Positions 16,861 to 25,165 of a stretch of 64,000 bases of DNA are shown in pieces. The stretch comes from Paenibacillus koleovorans NBRC 103111. GTDB lineage: Bacteria > Bacillota > Bacilli > Paenibacillales > NBRC-103111. Each line of letters begins with the position of its first letter. Position 1 is the stretch's first letter. The stretch is taken from contig NZ_BIMA01000001.1 in NCBI RefSeq assembly GCF_004000845.1, positions 1 to 64,000 on the forward strand, written 5' to 3'. The translations under genes and the position numbers were made by a program. The notes beneath the pieces are model-generated. The model made no database searches. It was not told the DNA's origin and saw only the letters and a program-made list of their open reading frames with translations.

Positions 16861-17136
16861 CGGCATCCTCCGAATTTCTAATAATGGCAACTATTAGCAA
16901 TAATAACTCATTCTTGATCGGATGGGAATATGCATTTTTGAAATAAGCAATTCAGAGGCTGTCGATTCATTGGGAACACACCGGCGGCCCCCAACAAACC
17001 TACAGAAACAAAGTCTGCACCAGCAAATAGCCGTTCAACACGGCAATAAATACCGGCAAGGAATTTCCTTGCTCATACGACACCCTCCTGTCCATTCGAA
17101 ATTTCATGTTATACTAACAACAGCGGGAGGTGCGGC

Positions 17137-17727
17137 ATGGACGGCTTTCAAAAACGAACAAGAGCCAAGATGGACCAGATCGAATCGACAGCCGTGAAGC
17201 TGCTGGGCAAGCCGATTCTTGATTTCACCGTAACGGAAATTGCCAAAGAGGCGAATGTGTCTCCAGTTACGATCTATAATTATTACGGGAGCAAAGAAGC
17301 GCTATTGAAGGAAGCGTTGAAGAGGGATGTGCAGCAGTCGCTGGAGCAATTCCGGGAGCTGCTGGAGCAGCCTCTGCCTTTTGACGAGAAGCTGAAGCAG
17401 ATTATCCTCATGAAGCATCAAACCTCGAACAATGTGCATCCGGAAACATACGCACGGCTCCTCAAGCATGATGAAGAAATGCAGCTCTTCATCCAGCATT
17501 ATTCGAGAGAGCAATCGATTCCGCTGTTTTTGCGGTTTATCGAGGAAGGGCGCGCTTGCGGCAAAGTCCGCTCCTCGGTACACAACGATATTTTGCTCAT
17601 CTACTTGAATATGTTCGCGGATGCGATATCCTTGCTCTCGGAGGACAGCTTGCGCTCGGCGGAGCGGGCCGGCGGCTTGGAGGAATTGTTGGATCTGTTT
17701 TTTTACGGCATGCTGAATCAGGAATAA
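17137..17727 (+). CDS. TetR/AcrR-family transcriptional regulator
   Basis: 196 residues from ATG 17137 after GGGAGGTG. The N-terminal helix-turn-helix (about 12-62) reads F-T-V-T-E-I-A-K-E-A-N-V-S-P-V-T-I-Y-N-Y-Y-G in two parts, typical of TetR. The remainder is the all-helical ligand and dimerisation domain. It is transcribed 33 bp ahead of an alpha/beta hydrolase, so it probably controls that gene in response to a lipid or ester substrate. The palindromes near 11.8 kb are too far away to assign to it. Confidence 0.92.
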   Translation: MDGFQKRTRAKMDQIESTAVKLLGKPILDFTVTEIAKEANVSPVTIYNYYGSKEALLKEALKRDVQQSLEQFRELLEQPLPFDEKLKQIILMKHQTSNNVHPETYARLLKHDEEMQLFIQHYSREQSIPLFLRFIEEGRACGKVRSSVHNDILLIYLNMFADAISLLSEDSLRSAERAGGLEELLDLFFYGMLNQE

Positions 17728-17760
17728 TAAAGCGGACTCATAGATCGGAGGGACCCGGAA

Positions 17761-18642
17761 ATGGCGATGCAGCTAGAGGATTTGGATTGGAAATGCAAGG
17801 ATGGCACGAGGATGTATGCGTTCGTCTGTCAGCCTGAGCTGGTGGAAAACAGAGATAGCGGGACAAGCGGAATCAAAGGCGTAATTGGCATCGTCCATGG
17901 GATGGGAGAACACACCGGAAGATATAAGCATGTTGCCGAGCGTTTCACGAATGCCGGGTATGCCGTGCTGTTGTTCGATCACCGGGGGCACGGGCTTACT
18001 CAAGGACTGAAGGGCCACACTCCCGACTACGAATCGCTGCTCGAGGGGATCGACTTGCTGCTGGCGGAAGCGGAGCGCCGATTCCCAGGGGTGCCCCGCC
18101 TCTTGTTCGGTCACAGCATGGGCGGCAATGTCACGCTGAACTATGTGATTCGCCGCAAGCCGCAGCTAGCAGGTGCATTGGTGACCGGCCCTTGGCTGAA
18201 GCTGGCGTTCGATCCTCCCAAGCTGCAAGTGGCGATCGGCACCGTGCTGGAGCGGATCAAGCCGACGTATATGAACAATCGGCCGCTCCGTCCCGAGAAT
18301 TTGACTTCGCATCCGGATATGATCCAGAGCATCCGCGAAGATAAAATGCGGCACGGCTTCATCTCGGCGCGTTTCTTCTTCGGCGTTGTACGGGCCGGCC
18401 GTTACGCGCTGCAGCATGCCGCCGAGGCGAAAGTGCCGCTCTACGTCATGCATGGAGGCGAAGACTTCGTCACCTCGATCGCGGCGAGCCGGGAGTTCGT
18501 CACTCGCGCCGGGGACGTGTGCCGGTTCATGGAATGGCCCGCGCTTCGTCACGAGCTTCACAATGAGCGGGTATGGGAGGAAGTGGTCGACCGGATGCTG
18601 GAATGGTTCGACGAGCGGGTTGACGCGGTGGTCCCCGTCTAG
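17761..18642 (+). CDS. Alpha/beta hydrolase, monoacylglycerol-lipase/lysophospholipase type
   Basis: 293 residues from ATG 17761, with GGAGGGACCC upstream. It has the serine-aminopeptidase-like (Hydrolase_4) architecture: oxyanion segment V-H-G-M-G-E-H, D-H-R-G-H-G, nucleophile elbow G-H-S-M-G-G at about 117-122, an acidic residue in H-G-G-E-D, and the late histidine in L-R-H-E-L-H-N-E. Such enzymes cleave monoacylglycerols or lysophospholipids. Bacillus YtpA is a plausible relative. It forms a two-gene unit with the TetR gene. Confidence 0.9.
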   Translation: MAMQLEDLDWKCKDGTRMYAFVCQPELVENRDSGTSGIKGVIGIVHGMGEHTGRYKHVAERFTNAGYAVLLFDHRGHGLTQGLKGHTPDYESLLEGIDLLLAEAERRFPGVPRLLFGHSMGGNVTLNYVIRRKPQLAGALVTGPWLKLAFDPPKLQVAIGTVLERIKPTYMNNRPLRPENLTSHPDMIQSIREDKMRHGFISARFFFGVVRAGRYALQHAAEAKVPLYVMHGGEDFVTSIAASREFVTRAGDVCRFMEWPALRHELHNERVWEEVVDRMLEWFDERVDAVVPV

Positions 18643-18699
18643 CCGTTCCTCAAACGCAATCGCACACGTTCACATGCACTCGCACTCTAATCTGCACAG

Positions 18700-19389
18700 C
18701 TACTTCAAATATTTCGCCAACTTCTGGACAGCCGCTTCGCTCGCCTGGCGGGCGAACTTGTCCAGCAGCTCCTCCTTGGCCGCTTCGCGATCCAGCTGAA
18801 GCGGCTTTAGTCCGTTCCGCTTCAGCCATTGGCGGGCGGTCGAATAACAGGTGCTGTTCCAGCCGTTTTTCGTCCCCTGCTCGTTCAATCGTTCGGAGAT
18901 ACCTGCGATAACCGCTTCGCCGGCCGCTTGCAGCTCGATAAGCGCGTCGTCGAACGCCTTTTTGTCGTCTTTGCCATGTAGCCCGGCGGTCCGACGTAAC
19001 ACCTTCACATCAATCCCATCATTTGCCTCGATCAGCTCGCACAGGCGGATGACATCTCTTGAGACGGAGCCTTCCTCATAACGTCTGCGCAACGTTTTGG
19101 CCGGCTGCAGCGCTGCTATCAGATGGGGCACCCAAGACGCCGCGACCAGAATCGGCTTTTTGGCAAAGAAACGGCCGTACGCAGCTATCCCCTCTGCCGC
19201 AAAACGGTCCCGCCATAGCCAAGGGTCGGTATCCAAGCCGGTGTGCCAAGCGCTTTCGCGCGTTATCGTACCGAGCGAAGGATGCTCCGGCAAACAATCG
19301 GACAGGGGCAGGATGCCCACTTTCCGGATGACCGCAATCGCCTCCTCGTAGGTCTCGACCGTTTTGATTTCCGCAGCCGCTTTCGTCAT
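18700..19389 (-). CDS. AlkZ-related uncharacterised protein
   Basis: 229 residues from ATG 19389; a GTG six codons upstream is a less likely alternative. The pattern Y-E-E-A-I-A-V-I-R-K-V-G-I-L-P-L-S, W-H-T-G-L-D-T-D-P-W-L-W-R and A-A-Y-G-R-F-F-A-K-K-P resembles a Firmicute family annotated as AlkZ-related (named after a DNA glycosylase). A winged-helix-like region follows (about 110-175), then a basic C-terminal helix. No catalytic residues are known to me for this family. The next gene upstream ends 20 bp away and reads the same way. Confidence 0.55.
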   Translation of the reverse strand: MTKAAAEIKTVETYEEAIAVIRKVGILPLSDCLPEHPSLGTITRESAWHTGLDTDPWLWRDRFAAEGIAAYGRFFAKKPILVAASWVPHLIAALQPAKTLRRRYEEGSVSRDVIRLCELIEANDGIDVKVLRRTAGLHGKDDKKAFDDALIELQAAGEAVIAGISERLNEQGTKNGWNSTCYSTARQWLKRNGLKPLQLDREAAKEELLDKFARQASEAAVQKLAKYLK

Positions 19390-19409
19390 TCCCCAACAAC
19401 TCCCCACTG

Positions 19410-20417
19410 TTAAAATACGGATCGGTTCGTCTGCAGAGCTTCATACAGGAGTGTGCCGTCTTCCGCCTGTTTCTCGCGGATTTGTTCTTCCTCCTGCATG
19501 TAGATCACATGGGCAATCGTCTCCGACAAAGCAAAGCGCAGCTGATGCACCGACAGCCGATCGCCGAACAGCTCGCGGCATAACGCGTAAGCCGACAGCG
19601 GACGCTCCTGCAGCAGCGTCCGCATCTGGAGCAGCCGCTCCTCGTGATGCAGCACGATCTCCTCCGCCCGTTCGGCATATGTCGTGAACGGATCGCGGTG
19701 CCCCGGGTATGCCCGCCCCACTTGCAGGCTTGCCGCCTCATCGAGGCTGCGCAAATACGTCCGGAGCGGGTTCGGGTCGAAGCCCGGCAAATAGCCGACG
19801 TTCGGCGTAATTTGCGGCAGCACGTGATCGCCGCAGATCAGCTCGCGGCGCACCTCGTCGTAGAAGCTCAGATGCCCGTCGGCATGGCCTGGCGTGTGAA
19901 TCGGTCTGTACTCGCGCCCGGCGATGAGCAGCGATACATCCGCCTCAATCGAGGTCAAGACTGGCTGAGGCGACACTTGCGGGATGAAGCTGCCCATATG
20001 CTCGCGCATCGGCTCTGTCAGCTGCCGGTCCAGCCCATGCAGCAGGAACACGGCCATCAGGCGATCGCTCATCGGCATGCCGTCTCCCCAGAGCTGGCTG
20101 ATTTGGCTCGCTCCTGTGCTAGAGATATAGACCGGCGCCCCGCCGCTTCGCTCTTGGAACAGCCCGCTGAGCCCATAATGATCGGGATGATGATGGGTCA
20201 AGACGATTTGGACGATTTCGTTGAACTCGATTTCCATTTCCGCTAAAGTCTCTTCCCACAGCCCGACCGATTCCGGGGTATGGAGTCCCGGGTCGATGAC
20301 CGTCCACCCGTCCGTTCCTTCCAGCAGGTAGCTGTTGACCCAACGAAGCGGAAAAGGAAGCGGCACTTTGATCTGGTGCAGCCCCGGCTGCCATTCCGTG
20401 CGAATCGTTCTTGTCAT
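19410..20417 (-). CDS. Metallo-beta-lactamase-fold hydrolase
   Basis: 335 residues. The zinc-binding motif L-T-H-H-H-P-D-H-Y-G (histidines at about 75-80), the later H-T-P-G-H-A-D-G-H-L and G-D-H-V-L-P, and a distal P-G-H-R-D-P place it among glyoxalase II/MBL hydrolases with a C-terminal helical extension. Its ATG shares four bases (ATGA) with the stop of the upstream methyltransferase, so the two are translationally coupled. Substrate unknown; thioester or lactone hydrolysis is typical for this branch. Confidence 0.88.
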   Translation of the reverse strand: MTRTIRTEWQPGLHQIKVPLPFPLRWVNSYLLEGTDGWTVIDPGLHTPESVGLWEETLAEMEIEFNEIVQIVLTHHHPDHYGLSGLFQERSGGAPVYISSTGASQISQLWGDGMPMSDRLMAVFLLHGLDRQLTEPMREHMGSFIPQVSPQPVLTSIEADVSLLIAGREYRPIHTPGHADGHLSFYDEVRRELICGDHVLPQITPNVGYLPGFDPNPLRTYLRSLDEAASLQVGRAYPGHRDPFTTYAERAEEIVLHHEERLLQMRTLLQERPLSAYALCRELFGDRLSVHQLRFALSETIAHVIYMQEEEQIREKQAEDGTLLYEALQTNRSVF

Positions 20418-21163
20418 TGCGCTTGTCCCTCCCGCTTCGTGCCGATCAGAATAAGCCGAGCCGATTCGTCTCGCCTGTACTCTTGGCCGTCATACCCGCC
20501 ATAAACCAAGTCCACCTGCAAGCCTGCTCCATGCAGCATGCCGGTCAGCTCCTGCACCCCGTAAAGCTTCACTTGCTCTATGTATCGCCGTTCCGTCTGT
20601 CCTGGCTCGTTCACAATGATTTGTTTGCGGACGAACCCTCCCTCGATTTCTCGCGTCTCTTCGATCTTCAACCCCGTTTCCTCTCTAACCGAATAGGGGA
20701 CGAGGTGCTGCCGCACGTAGCCTTCATTCAGGAAGTCCACGAGGAACCGGCCTCCCGGCTCAAGGACCCGATGCATTTCCTCCAAAACCCGCAAATTGTG
20801 CCGGTCGTCTTCGAAGTAACCGAATGAAGTAAAAAAGTTCACTACCGCCCTGAACGTATCGTCTTCGAAAGGTAAGCTGCGCATGTCGCCGGCATGCCAG
20901 TCGATACTATGCGCCGTATCCTGGCGTCTCGCCTCCTGCAGCAGCGTCTCGGACAAGTCGATGCCCGTCACCCGGTAGCCCGCCTCCGCCAGCGCCAGCG
21001 CATGCCGCCCCATACCGCAGCATAGATCCAGCACCTTCGCTCCGGGCGGCAGCCCGAGCCAGCGAATCATTTTGCGCACCTCCGCCGACGCGCCTTCCAT
21101 ATCGCGATGCTTGTACACAAGCAAGTAGTCTTTGCCGAAGCTTTCCTCATACCAAGCTGTCAT
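20414..21163 (-). CDS. SAM-dependent class I methyltransferase
   Basis: 249 residues from ATG 21163. The SAM-binding motif V-L-D-L-C-C-G-M-G-R-H-A sits at about 44-55, motif II is V-T-G-I-D-L-S, and E-P-G-G-R-F-L-V-D-F is the post-I strand. The Methyltransf_25 fold is clear, but the substrate (small molecule or lipid) is not. It is the first gene of a two-gene leftward unit with the MBL-fold hydrolase, overlapping by 4 bp. Confidence 0.9.
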   Translation of the reverse strand: MTAWYEESFGKDYLLVYKHRDMEGASAEVRKMIRWLGLPPGAKVLDLCCGMGRHALALAEAGYRVTGIDLSETLLQEARRQDTAHSIDWHAGDMRSLPFEDDTFRAVVNFFTSFGYFEDDRHNLRVLEEMHRVLEPGGRFLVDFLNEGYVRQHLVPYSVREETGLKIEETREIEGGFVRKQIIVNEPGQTERRYIEQVKLYGVQELTGMLHGAGLQVDLVYGGYDGQEYRRDESARLILIGTKREGQAQ

Positions 21164-21257
21164 TCGTCCATCTCGCCTCCATCCCTCTATTTAACACCAT
21201 AAGCGGGCGTGGAAGCAATCTAACCTTGTCTCCCCGTCGATCGGCAACGGCTTATGA

Positions 21258-21411
21258 TCAGGTGTGGCTGCATAAAGTCAAAAAAGCCCTCCATCTGCTC
21301 TCTCCGCACTCGGACAGCATGTGGACAAGCTTGATTAGCTCGACAACCGCTTGTGAACGACCTTTTACGTTTAATTTTTGCATAACATTCGAGATGTGGT
21401 TTGAAACACGC
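21258..21411 (-). pseudogene. Broken inverted partial copy of gerE
   Basis: Read leftward, it encodes V-S-N-H-I-S-N-V-M-Q-K-L-N-V-K-G and then R-S-Q-A-V-V-E-L-I-K-L, identical in protein to the recognition helix and C-terminus of GerE about 1 kb away, with nearly identical DNA. The 5' half, with the T-N-R-E-R-E-V region, is missing. The copy then jumps into the gerE terminator sequence, skipping about 45 bp including the stop, so the frame runs on to a new stop at 21258. Confidence 0.85.
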
Positions 21412-21425
21412 CCAGGAGAGGAGAA

Positions 21426-21704
21426 CTAATCGTTGTTGGTAAAAGGAGGATGGATGCCATACAAAATCTGCGCAACTTCACCTGTGCCCCCGTGATAGCA
21501 AGCACGGATCTGTACATTGCGGGCATTCACATTAACGGAGTACACGATGACAACATTACGAATCATTTTCAGACAGTAGCCATTATATCGATAATTTTCA
21601 TAATCGGCTACTTTGTCTGCCTGAGCGAACGGTTCTTTGCTTAGCAAATTTTGAGACATACGATATACAGAATCATGATCGACTTTATTGAATCCAAACA
21701 ACAT
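21426..21704 (-). CDS. Small hypothetical protein, possible toxin-like partner
   Basis: 92 residues from ATG 21704 with no clear ribosome binding site. The frame is open back to the stop of the upstream gene, so it may be translated by coupling. It contains Y-R-Y-N-G-Y-C-L-K-M-I-R-N-V-V-I-V-Y-S-V-N-V and V-Q-I-R-A-C-Y-H-G-G-T-G-E, compact alternating strands reminiscent of, but not diagnostic for, RelE/ParE-like folds. It pairs with the 96-residue gene just upstream, and both lie between the gerE inverted copies. I do not recognise the family. Confidence 0.5.
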   Translation of the reverse strand: MLFGFNKVDHDSVYRMSQNLLSKEPFAQADKVADYENYRYNGYCLKMIRNVVIVYSVNVNARNVQIRACYHGGTGEVAQILYGIHPPFTNND

Positions 21705-21741
21705 GCGAAGAGCCGTTTTACTCCACGCAACCGAATAGGGA

Positions 21742-22032
21742 TTATCTCAGCTCATTAGCGACCTCATTTTTAAACTTTAAGTAATCTGCGTAATTGGCTA
21801 TATACTCACCCTCAGACTCCACCTCCGACTGCTCCAGTTGCTTCATTACATCTGGATTGAAAAAAATATGTTGCCCAAGTCTGTTCCTTTGCTCTTGATT
21901 CAATTCTCGGGAATTAAATTCTTCAATCAGTGAACGAATCAGAACATCGACCGGGATTTCCACATCCTTCGCATTATTGAAAAAAATCTTTTGAATTGCA
22001 CTTTCAACTGCTTCCCTGGATACATATTGCAT
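21742..22032 (-). CDS. Small helical hypothetical protein upstream of the toxin-like gene
   Basis: 96 residues from ATG 22032, with AAGGTG seven bases upstream; a GTG nine bases earlier is less well placed. It is acidic and mostly helical (R-E-A-V-E-S-A-I-Q-K-I-F-F, then E-E-F-N-S-R-E-L-N-Q-E-Q-R-N-R-L-G). It ends 37 bp before the next leftward gene. Size, order and spacing are compatible with an antitoxin preceding a toxin, but no DNA-binding motif is evident. Confidence 0.5.
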   Translation of the reverse strand: MQYVSREAVESAIQKIFFNNAKDVEIPVDVLIRSLIEEFNSRELNQEQRNRLGQHIFFNPDVMKQLEQSEVESEGEYIANYADYLKFKNEVANELR

Positions 22033-22251
22033 TGTCGTCACCTTCCCTTATTAGTGAACTGTCCTACCGATTTATTTCTATTATATCACATGGAGCCGTT
22101 ATTGAAGAAAAGTCTGACGTTAGCCATCCAGGCATTTCCCCGCCCATTTTTCACGGACTCCGCACCAAGCAGGGCGCGCCCTCATAAACTGTGTTGACTG
22201 TATCCCTTTACCTTGTAACATACAAAGCCCAAGCAAGGAGGGGTGGCACTA

Positions 22252-22476
22252 TTGAAAGGCAGCGACCATAAAAACAAATTTCTGTTAACCAATCGTGAAC
22301 GCGAAGTCTTCGAACTGCTCGTGCAGGACAAAACGACCAAAGATATCGCCCAGCAACTGTTCATCAGTGAAAAGACTGTGCGCAATCATATCTCGAATGT
22401 CATGCAAAAATTAAACGTAAAAGGTCGTTCACAAGCGGTTGTCGAGCTAATCAAGCTTGGGGAGTTAAAGATTTGA
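22252..22476 (+). CDS. gerE: GerE, late spore-coat transcription regulator (LuxR-type HTH)
   Basis: 74 residues from TTG 22252, ten bases after AAGGAGG; a GTG at 22243 is too close to that site. The length equals Bacillus GerE, and the sequence L-T-N-R-E-R-E-V-F-E-L-L-V-Q-D-K-T-T, then L-F-I-S-E-K-T-V-R-N-H-I-S-N-V-M-Q-K-L, is nearly the same throughout. GerE binds DNA in the mother cell late in sporulation and activates or represses sigma-K-dependent coat genes. The Pro-rich coat-like gene follows directly. This places late-sporulation control in the window. Confidence 0.97.
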   Translation: MKGSDHKNKFLLTNREREVFELLVQDKTTKDIAQQLFISEKTVRNHISNVMQKLNVKGRSQAVVELIKLGELKI

Positions 22477-22494
22477 CCTTTTGTAGCCTAACCT

Positions 22495-22549
22495 AAAAGC
22501 CTTCCACATGCTGTCCGAGTCCGGGGGAGAGCAGGCGGAAGGCTTTTTT
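22495..22549 (+). terminator. Terminator of gerE
   Basis: AAAAGCCTTCC pairs with GGAAGGCTTTTTT around a 31-nt loop. Part of this terminator is also present in the inverted gerE fragment near 21.3 kb. Confidence 0.8.
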
Positions 22550-22659
22550 GAGTTTTTGTGCAGCTCTGCCGAAGCTGGGCGAATGACCAGGGCCAATGCC
22601 CAGGGCCCGGCATATAAATACACAAGGACCCGATTCTGATCCATTGGAGGCCAACCGTC

Positions 22660-22911
22660 ATGCCTTGTAACTGCCATTCTTCCCAAACATCCTATGCGAA
22701 GCTGCCTTATTCCGGCCATCTGCCCCCGAGAGCACCCGTACAGTTCACGCCGACCCCACCGGAATTTCACTACTATCGTATCGCACCGGCTCCGACCTAT
22801 TGGCAACCCATCCCTTGGTGGCATCAGCAACTGCATCCGCAAACGCAAATTCAACAGCAAACAGGGATCGGTTACCCGACCCCTGGCTATGTAACCCCAA
22901 CAACCTATTGA
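22660..22911 (+). CDS. Pro/Gln/Tyr-rich small protein, spore-coat-like
   Basis: 83 residues from ATG 22660, eight bases after TTGGAGG. It starts M-P-C-N-C-H-S-S and is dominated by Pro, Gln, Tyr, His and Trp (for example H-P-Q-T-Q-I-Q-Q-Q), with no recognisable domain. Small proteins of such composition are common in the spore coats of Bacillaceae, and the position right after gerE supports that reading. It is convergent with the cupin gene. Confidence 0.6.
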   Translation: MPCNCHSSQTSYAKLPYSGHLPPRAPVQFTPTPPEFHYYRIAPAPTYWQPIPWWHQQLHPQTQIQQQTGIGYPTPGYVTPTTY

Positions 22912-22935
22912 CTCGCTCGACCATGCCTTGACGGC

Positions 22936-23262
22936 TTATTTCAAGAAATCTTCGCGCATCGGAGTGAAAAAATCGATCAGCACCGATCCATCCTCCAGCG
23001 CCACGACGCCGTGAACGATATCAGGCTCGACCATGTACCCGTCGCCGGTCACCAGCACTTTCGTCTCCCCATCGATCGTCACCTCGAACGAACCGGCGGC
23101 TACATAAGCGGATTGACGATGCGGATGATGATGAAGCACGCCTACTACTCCTTTGGCAAACCGGACCTCCGTCACCATCATTTGCTCGGAATACCCCAGT
23201 ATGCGGCGTTCCAGCCCGGGCTCAAGCGTTACAAAAGGAATTGCGGAAGATTGTATGAACAT
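22936..23262 (-). CDS. Cupin-domain protein
   Basis: 108 residues forming one cupin barrel. Motif 1 is G-V-V-G-V-L-H-H-H-P-H-R-Q-S-A-Y-V-A-A-G and motif 2 is P-D-I-V-H-G-V, with the metal-binding histidines and glutamine present. Single-domain cupins of this size include quercetinase-like and sugar-binding proteins. The specific role is unknown. Single gene. Confidence 0.88.
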   Translation of the reverse strand: MFIQSSAIPFVTLEPGLERRILGYSEQMMVTEVRFAKGVVGVLHHHPHRQSAYVAAGSFEVTIDGETKVLVTGDGYMVEPDIVHGVVALEDGSVLIDFFTPMREDFLK

Positions 23263-23454
23263 CGTGCGCCTCCTGTTACAGGGAATGGATTGTTGTCGAA
23301 AAGCATGATGTATGCCTGTCCATTAGCTAGTATAGCATACGAGCCCCCGGTGAAACATATCAAATGAAACCAGGCACGCCCGCCATCGACGAGCGTACCT
23401 GCCTTGTTGCGATTGACCGCCCTTGGTCACCTCATGGCTGAATGCCGGTACTGA

Positions 23455-24141
23455 CTAGTAAGAAGCTGGCTTCGGGAACATGCTGTGCATCGAAGCGTTG
23501 AACTCGTCCTTGATACCGGAGAACGGTTTGCCTTGACGCAGATGCTCCCCGTACTGCTGGAAGCGGCTGACCAGATCGGGATTCGACGAGACGTAGACAT
23601 TCTTCACTTCCGGCCGCGTCGAATGCACCTTGTCGGCGATTTGCGACTTGATCGTGCTGACGGACTCCACATCCTGGCCGTTTTTCAGCTTCACCGCGAC
23701 ATACACGTTATGATCCGTGAGCATAACATGCGCCGTTTCGACCGGGTCGATCGTCGTGAGCTGCTGCGCCAAGTCGTGGTTTTCCTCCAGCTTGTTGTTG
23801 ACGTGCCCGTGTCCCGCCGCCTTGTAGTCGCGCCAGTTGTTCACGCCGTCTTGATCATAGCCGGTGATGCCGTTGTCCCGATTCAGACCGAGCCGCATGT
23901 CGTCCGCATCGCGGATACGATCGGGATTCGTGCCCCGATGGCGATCGAGGCCGAGCCGCATATCCCAGTTGCTTCCCGTGCCGTAGTTAAGCGGACGACT
24001 GTGGTGCGTCAGCATCCGTGTTCTCATCCCGTCATTCGTGCCGGTTCCTTCGCGTCCCGCATGGCCGCAACCGACAGCCGTGATGACCATCGTAGTAGCG
24101 ACTGCCGTGAGCAAAGCTGCTTTTTTTGCCATTTTCACCAA
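23455..24141 (-). CDS. YhcN/YlaJ-family sporulation lipoprotein
   Basis: 228 residues from TTG 24141, nine bases after GGAGG; the ATG at 24150 touches that site. The signal peptide ends I-T-A-V-G-C-G, a lipobox. A low-complexity region (about 30-90) repeats D-M-R-L-G-L-(D/N)-R three times. The C-terminal YhcN/YlaJ domain contains V-M-L-T-D-H-N-V-Y-V-A-V and V-Y-V-S-S-N-P-D-L, its usual signature. Homologues are forespore-expressed and sit in the inner spore membrane, affecting germination. It lies downstream of a glucosaminidase gene in the same direction. Confidence 0.88.
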   Translation of the reverse strand: MVKMAKKAALLTAVATTMVITAVGCGHAGREGTGTNDGMRTRMLTHHSRPLNYGTGSNWDMRLGLDRHRGTNPDRIRDADDMRLGLNRDNGITGYDQDGVNNWRDYKAAGHGHVNNKLEENHDLAQQLTTIDPVETAHVMLTDHNVYVAVKLKNGQDVESVSTIKSQIADKVHSTRPEVKNVYVSSNPDLVSRFQQYGEHLRQGKPFSGIKDEFNASMHSMFPKPASY

Positions 24142-24267
24142 GCTAGCCATCCTCCGTTTCGGAAATTGATGATGTTGTTGAGGGCGAATCGATATTAGCA
24201 TGTGCCGACGATCGATCCGCATGCACCCCAAAATTTCGGTGGATGGCCAGTGCAACCTGTTCCTGCA

Positions 24268-24948
24268 TCAGATCAACTGTTTCCGATGCAAAATCGTCAG
24301 GAGCCGATAAAAGTCGTAGCTCCCATTCTCCGGGGAATCGATGATGCCGGCGGCGACCGCCTTCTGGACGGCCGCTTCCGCCCACTCCGGTATCGGCATA
24401 GAGGCGCGGCCTTCGAGCGCGGCCACTTGGCTCTGCAACGCAGAAATCTGCAGCTGCAGCTGCTCCAATTTCTCCAACACTTGCTCCACCTCCCTGTCGA
24501 ACCGTTTGAAATCATTCTGGCGAATCAAATCGATGATGGCCCCCGCATAATTCGGATCCGTGGCATAGCCGCAAGCCCGCAGCATTTCCGCCTGAAGCTC
24601 GGGGGTTCCGGCTTGACGGACGCGGTCATAACGGGGATATAGAAACAGCAAATCCTGGTCCCTCAAACAATCCTCGATCGTATCATAGGCGCGAAAGCTG
24701 TCGTAGATGTACACGGTCTGATCGTTGATCACTTCCCAGGTTCTCACGTTCACCGAGGCGCCTTTCCAGTAACCATTAGGTTGGCCTCCGCCGACTTTAT
24801 AACCGACGATGTTGTTCCAGCCGTTGAGGCGGCCGCCGGTTTCCAATAACGTCTGGGCAACCCGCACCGACGCGAAAATCGAGGAGCCTTCCAGTCTAAG
24901 CTTCACCGCGATCGGCGCTACGGTCGCTACGAATGCAGCACGATCCAA
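24268..24948 (-). CDS. GH73-type N-acetylglucosaminidase with coiled-coil tail
   Basis: 226 residues from TTG 24948, placed just after GGGAGGAGG. The first 150 residues match the mannosyl-glycoprotein endo-beta-N-acetylglucosaminidase-like fold of peptidoglycan hydrolases (F-A-S-V-R-V-A-Q-T-L-L-E-T-G, then N-N-I-V-G-Y-K and Y-D-S-F-R-A-Y). There is no signal peptide. A coiled coil (about 160-190) precedes a short SLH-like helix (W-A-E-A-A-V-Q-K-A-V-A-A-G-I-I). Bacillus relatives act on spore or wall peptidoglycan. How it reaches the wall is unclear. Confidence 0.82.
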   Translation of the reverse strand: MDRAAFVATVAPIAVKLRLEGSSIFASVRVAQTLLETGGRLNGWNNIVGYKVGGGQPNGYWKGASVNVRTWEVINDQTVYIYDSFRAYDTIEDCLRDQDLLFLYPRYDRVRQAGTPELQAEMLRACGYATDPNYAGAIIDLIRQNDFKRFDREVEQVLEKLEQLQLQISALQSQVAALEGRASMPIPEWAEAAVQKAVAAGIIDSPENGSYDFYRLLTILHRKQLI

Positions 24949-25112
24949 TCCGATTTCCTCCTCCCGCGATTCCACTCCGCGATAGTCTTAGCAGATTCTG
25001 AATCGATAGACATAGGTTTCCCTGCTTCTACTAGACTATGAGACAGGCGGATCGCCCGACTCGGCGTATGGACGGGGGACATCCGTCGGTTTCGGTTTCG
25101 AGTTGCAGCAAT

Positions 25113-25157
25113 AAAGAAAGACCGTTCGGCAGGACAGCAGGCGTCCTCGAACGGTCT
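25113..25157 (-). terminator. Terminator of the leftward isomerase-like gene
   Basis: AGACCGTTCG and CGAACGGTCT form a long stem with a GGAC/GTCC extension, and the leftward strand continues TTTCTTT. Confidence 0.85.
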
Positions 25158-25165
25158 GATTCGTG

